DNA of 64,000 nucleotides from Acytostelium subglobosum LB1 (Eukaryota; Evosea; Eumycetozoa; Acytosteliales; Acytosteliaceae): the NCBI RefSeq assembly GCF_000787575.1, contig NW_012236510.1, positions 186,001 through 250,000 of the forward strand, read 5' to 3'. Below the pieces are notes generated by a model. That model did no database searches. It saw only the letters and a list, made by a program, of their open reading frames with translations, and was not told the DNA's origin. Position numbers and translations under genes: made by a program. Shown here piece by piece: positions 58,139 through 64,000 of this stretch. The first letter of the stretch is position 1. Each line of letters opens with the position of its first letter.

Positions 58139-60588
58139 CTTTGATGTTACTTATATATTCCTGTTGTTGATGTTCCCTGTTTCCTGCTCCTGTATTGTTG
58201 TTGAATGTTACTGCTACAACTACAACAATGTTTGGCTATTTATCTAAGTAAGTTAATTTAGGAGTTAAAGCCAAAGAGTACGTATTAATTGAATTGAATT
58301 GAACTGAGTGAGTGGAATGGAGAATGGAACAAAGAGTGATGGAAAGAGTATGACTAATCTATGTGAGGAAGAGAGTTGGAAGATGATGATGATGATGCTT
58401 AGTCTGTCGTTGATTGATTGACTGACTGATTGTTAATGGATGGGATACAGATGGTAGAATTGGGTAGTGACCAATTCAATCAATCAATCACTCCTTAAGG
58501 ACAAGAACAACAAACAAGAACAAACAAGGACAAACAAACCAAGTTGATAATAGTTGTAGAAGAACTACTACTGCTAGGCACATGGACAGTCCGTCCATCC
58601 GTCCGTCAGTCTGTCCATCTCTGCATCATACATCAGCTTGTCGGGGGTAGTTTGGGCATGTGTTCAATAGCGGGCTGATGATTGATTGAATGAAAGGATT
58701 GATTGAATGGTACCCGCTTGCTTGCTTGCTTGATTGCTTGGTTGGTTGGGGAGGACACATAGTGGGTGCGCCCGAGTTATCTACCGCTTGTCAGATCAGT
58801 GTAGAGAGTATAGTAGTAGTAGTTGTAGTAGCTGGTGTATGTGTATGTATACATGTATGTGTTGTCGTGTCGTGCATTCATCATCATGTATGCATGCATC
58901 AGCATCGTCTTTAATCTTCCAACAAACAGGTATTGGGATCGCATATCGTGTTCACTCGTCCGTCCCCTCCTCCTCCTTCTTGTCGGACCCTACTACAGGA
59001 GTGCAGTCATTCAACAAGTCGTAGAACAACAGATATTTAAACAAATAACACCATCAGTCAGACATAACACATAACACACATAACACATGTTATGTGTATG
59101 TTGGAGATATATCACTCTTAAGTGTCGTGTCGAGTGATTGATGTGTGACATGTGATGTGTGTGGAGTGTTCGGAAAGGATGACACTTAACTCACACTGCT
59201 CACAACTCAATCATTCATGTTTGATTGAGTGAGTGAGTGAGGGAGAAAGTGAATGAATGAACGAATGATGTGATTGATGATCTTGAATGTATGTCAAGCC
59301 GAAACGATTACCAACCTGTTTAACTATATAACTATTTATCTATCTATCTAACTTATATCCTCGAAACTGACTGATAGTTATGTTGATAATATATGATTGA
59401 TAATAGTTGGCTATTAACTGTGTTTATATTGTATGTTTGCAGAGTTTATAACATCTACACTTGTGTTTAAATGAGGCAAATCGCAAAACACGAAACTTTG
59501 TAGGGAGGTAAACCGCATGAGGGGATATTTATGTTGTCGTGATTAGATTCACGTGTGTACCATCATCGGGTCCTTTTTTGAATTCAAATTGAAAGGTGCA
59601 CTTTCAAAACAGCGCCATTCATATCAAAGATCAAAAATTAATCAACATCATTAACCAACAAAACAGTATTAGTATTAGACAATTGGAGTTCTTTGGTTAT
59701 CTTAAGATAAAGTTTGTCGTACGATAACAAACTACACTTATTGGATAAATGTTAATTCACTACTCACAAACAAACTACAACCAATGTAGTAAGTCGTAAC
59801 AGACAAACTTATTGATTGATTGATTGATTGATTGGTGGTCACTATCAATCATACTTACACACTAACACAACAATCAATCAATTACATTAACACACACAAA
59901 CACACCAGGTTGTTCTTGAAGTTGCTGTGGATGAATGGATGGATAGATGTCAAAGGATGTTGTGGTTCCGCGGACATGTGAGTGTGTGTGGGTTGTCCCC
60001 GTCTGTCGGACGTGGTGACACACTTACATCGGTCGACTGAGATATGATTGATAGATGGATGGGGATGGATGCTCTGATGGTTGGATACATGGACATCTGT
60101 GTTATGTGGTGGCGGTGGTGGTGGGAGTGATAATAATAATATTGATAATATCATATGAAATGTCTGTCGTGATTCGTACGATTGACATTGTCTGACTGTC
60201 AGTCATATTAATACTCTCACTCACTCAATCAATCAATCACCTCCAATCAATGCCGCCTACACTCATCCCATACTACTCCAGTTGCTTGTTGCATTCGGGC
60301 TCATTCAGTCTCTCTCTCCCTCACATTCATTCATTCATTCATTCAATGTCCAAAGTCACAGACTGATCAATCAATCAATCAATCTAACGATCCAGCTTCC
60401 AACTCCATATTCGAACAAAGCTAGTCAACACTACTTACTTCACTTAACATAATATATAATATCTAGTTAGTCTCACCAATTAATTAGTTGTTGTCTCGAG
60501 ACAAATGCCAATGCTTCACTGTTGCTGTTGACTTAATTGCGCAACATCACATTCATTCTTCCAGCTACAGAATATATTATAACATCCA
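58139..60588. other. 2.4-kb divergent intergenic region
   Basis: Between the starts of the C2 protein (minus) and the histidine kinase (plus). Simple repeats are GATGATGATGATG (58383-58398), CAATCAATCAATCA near 60225 and GATTGATTGATTGATTG (59813-59833). At 59075-59096 there is a perfect 9-base inverted repeat with a 4-base spacer. A 90-codon minus-strand frame (59882-60154) has CACA-repeat origins and no motif. No RNA gene was seen. Confidence 0.45.
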
Positions 60589-63500
60589 ATGGATCATAAT
60601 CAATACCATTACCATCAACAACATCAACAACAACATTATAGACAAGACGCAATGGAAGAGCATCCAATCGATGTCAACTGCTTAACTGCGGCCTCAATAC
60701 ATCCATATCCACAGATACAGACACAGGCTCAGACACAGACACAGACTCAGCCATATACAAATACAAATAATATATCGAATAATAATAATACTATAGCTAA
60801 TCGCCAGAATACTTCGCCACCAACTGTGGCGGTGGTAGGCAACGATTCGCCAAGGTTTGGCGCGCCAACAACATCTTTTACCACACCTGGCGGCACAACA
60901 ACAACAACACCCATGCCCACCACCACCACAGCGCTGACGACCCCGCCACAACAACTACAGGACACGACGAACTCGAACTGCTGCGAAGGCACACTTCAAA
61001 AGCTGGGGCAGGACATTGTAAGAAACAGGAGTCAACAGACATTGGTCAACAACAGCAACGCACAACAGAAGGGATGTACCGCGGTAACGACGACTCCACT
61101 GCCGCCACACTCGCGGTCAATGAGCGCAGCACATCGGCGCCACCCACCAAAGTTCAATGTGCTGGAGTACAACTCATTCCTGGGAATGGGCCGTCGAGCA
61201 TGGATAATTATCACTGGACTGTTCTTGGTCGGCCTGTGCATATCGGTGCTCTCAATGACGGTACTGCGATACGCCGAGGGCCTGACTATATCTGGCGACT
61301 TCTCGCGGGTCGCCAAAGACCGCTTCACAATGATGCGCATCGAACTCAACAACAGGATCTACATCGTGCAGACGCTCGGTCTGCTGATGTCGACGTACCC
61401 GCACACGACCAACCTGGAGTTTATGCAGTTCTCCAACCTGTGGACATCGACGTTCGACGGGCTCGAGGGCATCATGTGGGCGCCTCGCGTCATGCAGACC
61501 GAGCGCGACATGTGGGAGATGCAGTACGGGGTCACGATCACGAACAGCACGCACGACCCCACGGCCATCGGCCCGGACCGCCTGCCCGCCACCGGCCAGG
61601 ACGACTACTTCCCCGTGCTCTACTCGGAGCCCGAGCGCTCCAACAACAACTTCCTCGGCTACGACATCTTGTCGGACGGGTGGCGTCGCGATGGTCTGAA
61701 GCAGTCGATCGACACGGGCGAGATCCTGGTCATCCCCAGCCCCTACGTCAACAAGCTCAACTCCAAGCTCTACAGCAAGGACCTGCTGTTCATCTATCAG
61801 GCGGTGTATCCCCCGGCGATGGCTCTGCTCACGCCCAAGGACCGCCACACATTTATCATGGGCTTCGCGTCATGTCGCTTCTTCATCAGCAGTCTGGTGT
61901 CGGCTGCGTTGGCGCGCCTCACCGACGAGGACTCGCTCGACCTGTACCTGTTCGACCTCACTGGCATGGACTTTGATAATCAATCGCTGGTGTACTTCCG
62001 CCCGTGGGACGCCCCTGACAAGGACGACGGCATGCCCTACCCCACGGACATCCAGACTGTGAACCAGCTGCTGCGGGCCTACCCCAAGAACCTCTATTAC
62101 AAGACAATGTCTGTGGGTGGCCGCAACTGGCTACTGGCCTTCTCGCCCAACGACGACTTCCTTCGCAAGCACTACACATTCTATCCGTTCTTCATTGGCG
62201 CTGTGTGTTTGATCATCTCGGTGCTCGTGGCCTTTTGGTTCGGCATCAACACTCGGCACAATGTCAAGCTGGCCGTGACCAACGCCGACCTGCACAAAGA
62301 GATCTACAATCGAAAGTTGGCTGAGCGAGCGCTGGCTGAGAGCCAGGAGCGCCTAGAGCTGGCTATGGAGGGCAGTGAGGACGCCGTGTGGGACTGGAAG
62401 ATGGACAGCGGCGAGCTGCACATCTCAGCGCGCTGGTTCCAGATACTTCGATCGAGCGAGGACAGCTACCAGAGCAGGTCGCTGTGCGAGGACCTGCGGC
62501 AGGAGGAGGAGCGAGGCGTGTCGATCGCCGACGACCTGTACTGCCCCATCACGCTCGAGCCGTCCAAGGGCTCGGCCAACACACATCAGCTGGCTGTGTG
62601 GAGCATGCGCAACATGACCCAGCTCATCCATCCCGAGGACAAAGAGAACTTCATCAAGGAGATCAAGAGGACGGTGCGACGCGAGACTGGCATCTTTGAG
62701 ATCGAGTGCAGGATGCGCAAGAGCAGTGGTAGTTACCTGTACATCATCATGCGAGGCAAGGTCGTGTCCGAGCTGACCCGGGACTCGATGAGAATGGCTG
62801 GCACGCTGAGGGACATCACCAGTCGCAAGGATATGTTGCGATTGATATTGGAGAAGGAGGCGGCGGAGGAGGCCAACAAGGCCAAGTCAGCATTCGTGGC
62901 CACTGTGTCACACGAGGTGCGCACGCCACTCTCTGGAGTGATTGGAGTCAGCGATCTTCTCCTAGAGACCACGCTCAACGAAGAGCAACGCGACTATGTA
63001 CAGACCATCCAAAAGTCCTCACAAGCACTCCTGACAATCATCAACGACATCCTTGACTATTCCAAGTTGGAGAGCAAGCAGGTAAGTTATGATCAATCAC
63101 TCATTCAATCAATCATTCAATCAATCATACTGACTATGGGACTATTCCAATCACACTCACATAGCTCAAGATGGAGACGATACCATTCTCGATCGTGGAG
63201 ACGGGAAGAACGGTCATTCACATGCTGTCTGTGGCAGCGAACGATGATGTGGACTTGTTGTTCCGCGCACCGCCAAAGGTACCCAATATTGTGATTGGTG
63301 ACGCGATGCGCGTTAGACAGGTCCTACTAAATCTCATTTCCAATGCAATCAAATTCACATCGCGTGGACATGTCCTGGCGGACATCAGTGTGGTGGAGGC
63401 GCCCGCCGCACTGTCTGAATCACGCGCCAACAACACGATCTACCTGTGCATCACGGTGGAAGACACGGGCATTGGCATCCCGCAATCATTGTTCGAGGCG

Positions 63501-64000
63501 ATCTTTGAGCCGTTCTCGCAGGCGGACAACTCGACCACGCGCAAGTATGGTGGCACTGGTCTCGGCCTGTCCATCACCAAGCGTCTGATCGAGGACGTGA
63601 TGGGTGGAACGATACAGGTGAACAGTGTCGTTGGCCAGGGTTCGACATTCAAGTGCACCATCCCCTTTGTCATGTCAAGCACGTCGCCGTCGCAGCTCAG
63701 CATGATCTCGCCCACCTCGCTGCCGCGCTCCATGTTCAGCCGCTCGCCCACGTCCAAGTGGATGGGCGAGGAGTATGACAACAACGTCACAGAGATACTG
63801 AAGCGCAAGCTGTGCATCATCGCCTGTCGCGACAAGGTGAGCGAGCGAGTGCTCAAGGAGCAGCTCGAGTGGCTGGGCCTCACGGTCAAGTCATTCGAGG
63901 AGTACCCGCACCTGGACGCTCTGGCCCACGTCGACCTGGTGATCAGCGACCTCGAGATCTTTGGCGCTGAGCACCGCCACCCCGTACTCAACGCGCCCTA
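60589..64000 (+). CDS. Hybrid-type sensor histidine kinase with CHASE domain, 3' end outside window
   Basis: Exon 1 is 60589-63081 and exon 2 runs from 63175 past the window edge (phase 0). Residues 1-195 are low complexity (Gln/Thr/Asn). TM1 is near 203-225 ([17 protein letters not shown]). A CHASE extracellular sensor lies at about 250-490, with [11 protein letters not shown] and the ESPVPSPYVN-like segment [10 protein letters not shown]2 is near 530-550. A PAS-like region (about 585-745) follows, then a HisKA H-box [18 protein letters not shown] with the phospho-His near 775. In exon 2 are the ATPase motifs [12 protein letters not shown] (N), EDTGIGIP (G1), FEPFSQAD (F) and GGTGLGLSI (G2). 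A receiver domain presumably follows outside. CHASE kinases sense small ligands such as cytokinins. Confidence 0.92.

Noticed and set aside
59882-60154. 90-codon minus-strand frame in the divergent gap
   Set aside because: Composed largely of translated CA/GTG and ATGGATG repeats; no motif.
61252-61848. Long antisense frame opposite the CHASE domain
   Set aside because: GC-rich codons of the histidine kinase leave the opposite strand open; no independent gene features.

Overview
The window is nuclear DNA from a dictyostelid social amoeba (Amoebozoa). Three things point there. First, there are recognisable Dictyostelium-type families: an Irl kinase with a KEN nuclease domain, a Roco kinase, a DdCAD-1 (cadA) adhesion protein, FNIP repeats, PufA, a CHASE hybrid histidine kinase and a Cho2-type methyltransferase. 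Second, introns are short (about 60-110 bases), AT-rich, and run from GTAAG/GTATG to AG. Third, coding DNA is full of CAA/AAC-type homopolymer runs. Coding DNA is much less AT-rich than in D. discoideum, and almost every intron carries (ATCA)n/(TGAT)n tetranucleotide runs. This suggests one of the other dictyostelid groups (Acytostelium, Heterostelium, Cavenderia or Tieghemostelium type); I cannot name the species.

Layout. 1-9 kb: 3' part of an Irl-type kinase/nuclease, a spliced proton/oligopeptide transporter, and two secreted proteins on the minus strand (a small unknown one, and a four-exon protein with paired HxTx motifs of the 2H phosphoesterase type). 9-12.6 kb: an EGF-like cell-surface protein that lost its 5' end, facing a two-TM membrane protein that also seems to lack its 5' end. 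The two meet at a HindIII-type hexamer, and a tandem paralogue of the two-TM gene follows. 12.6-17.8 kb: a large GRAM-LRR-Roc-COR-kinase (Roco). 18.3-27 kb: a J-domain/multi-TM/MYND protein, a Cho2-like phosphatidylethanolamine N-methyltransferase and a PP2C phosphatase. 27.5-34 kb: a degraded family-rich zone with an intact ankyrin-like gene, an FNIP gene with three frame changes and a broken Crinkler-like fossil. 34-40 kb: NAD kinase, an Arf-like GTPase lacking the switch glutamine, a broken ERF4/GOLGA7-like gene and a Mediator-29-like gene.

40.2-44.4 kb holds no gene and leads into a PB1-domain regulator. 46.9-48.9 kb holds cadA, flanked by a duplicated TATA/G-rich segment, and mitochondrial uS10m. 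50.3-53.4 kb is PufA, with a long leader region. A previously easy-to-miss two-exon micro-gene lies at 54.2 kb. 54.6-58.1 kb is a C2/coiled-coil/proline-rich protein. The window ends inside a CHASE-PAS-histidine kinase.

These are mostly independent eukaryotic transcription units, not operons. Where exon structures are given, splice sites were chosen by reading-frame continuity and GT/AG signals read directly from the sequence. No RNA evidence was available. I saw no intact transposon, tRNA, rRNA or CRISPR array.
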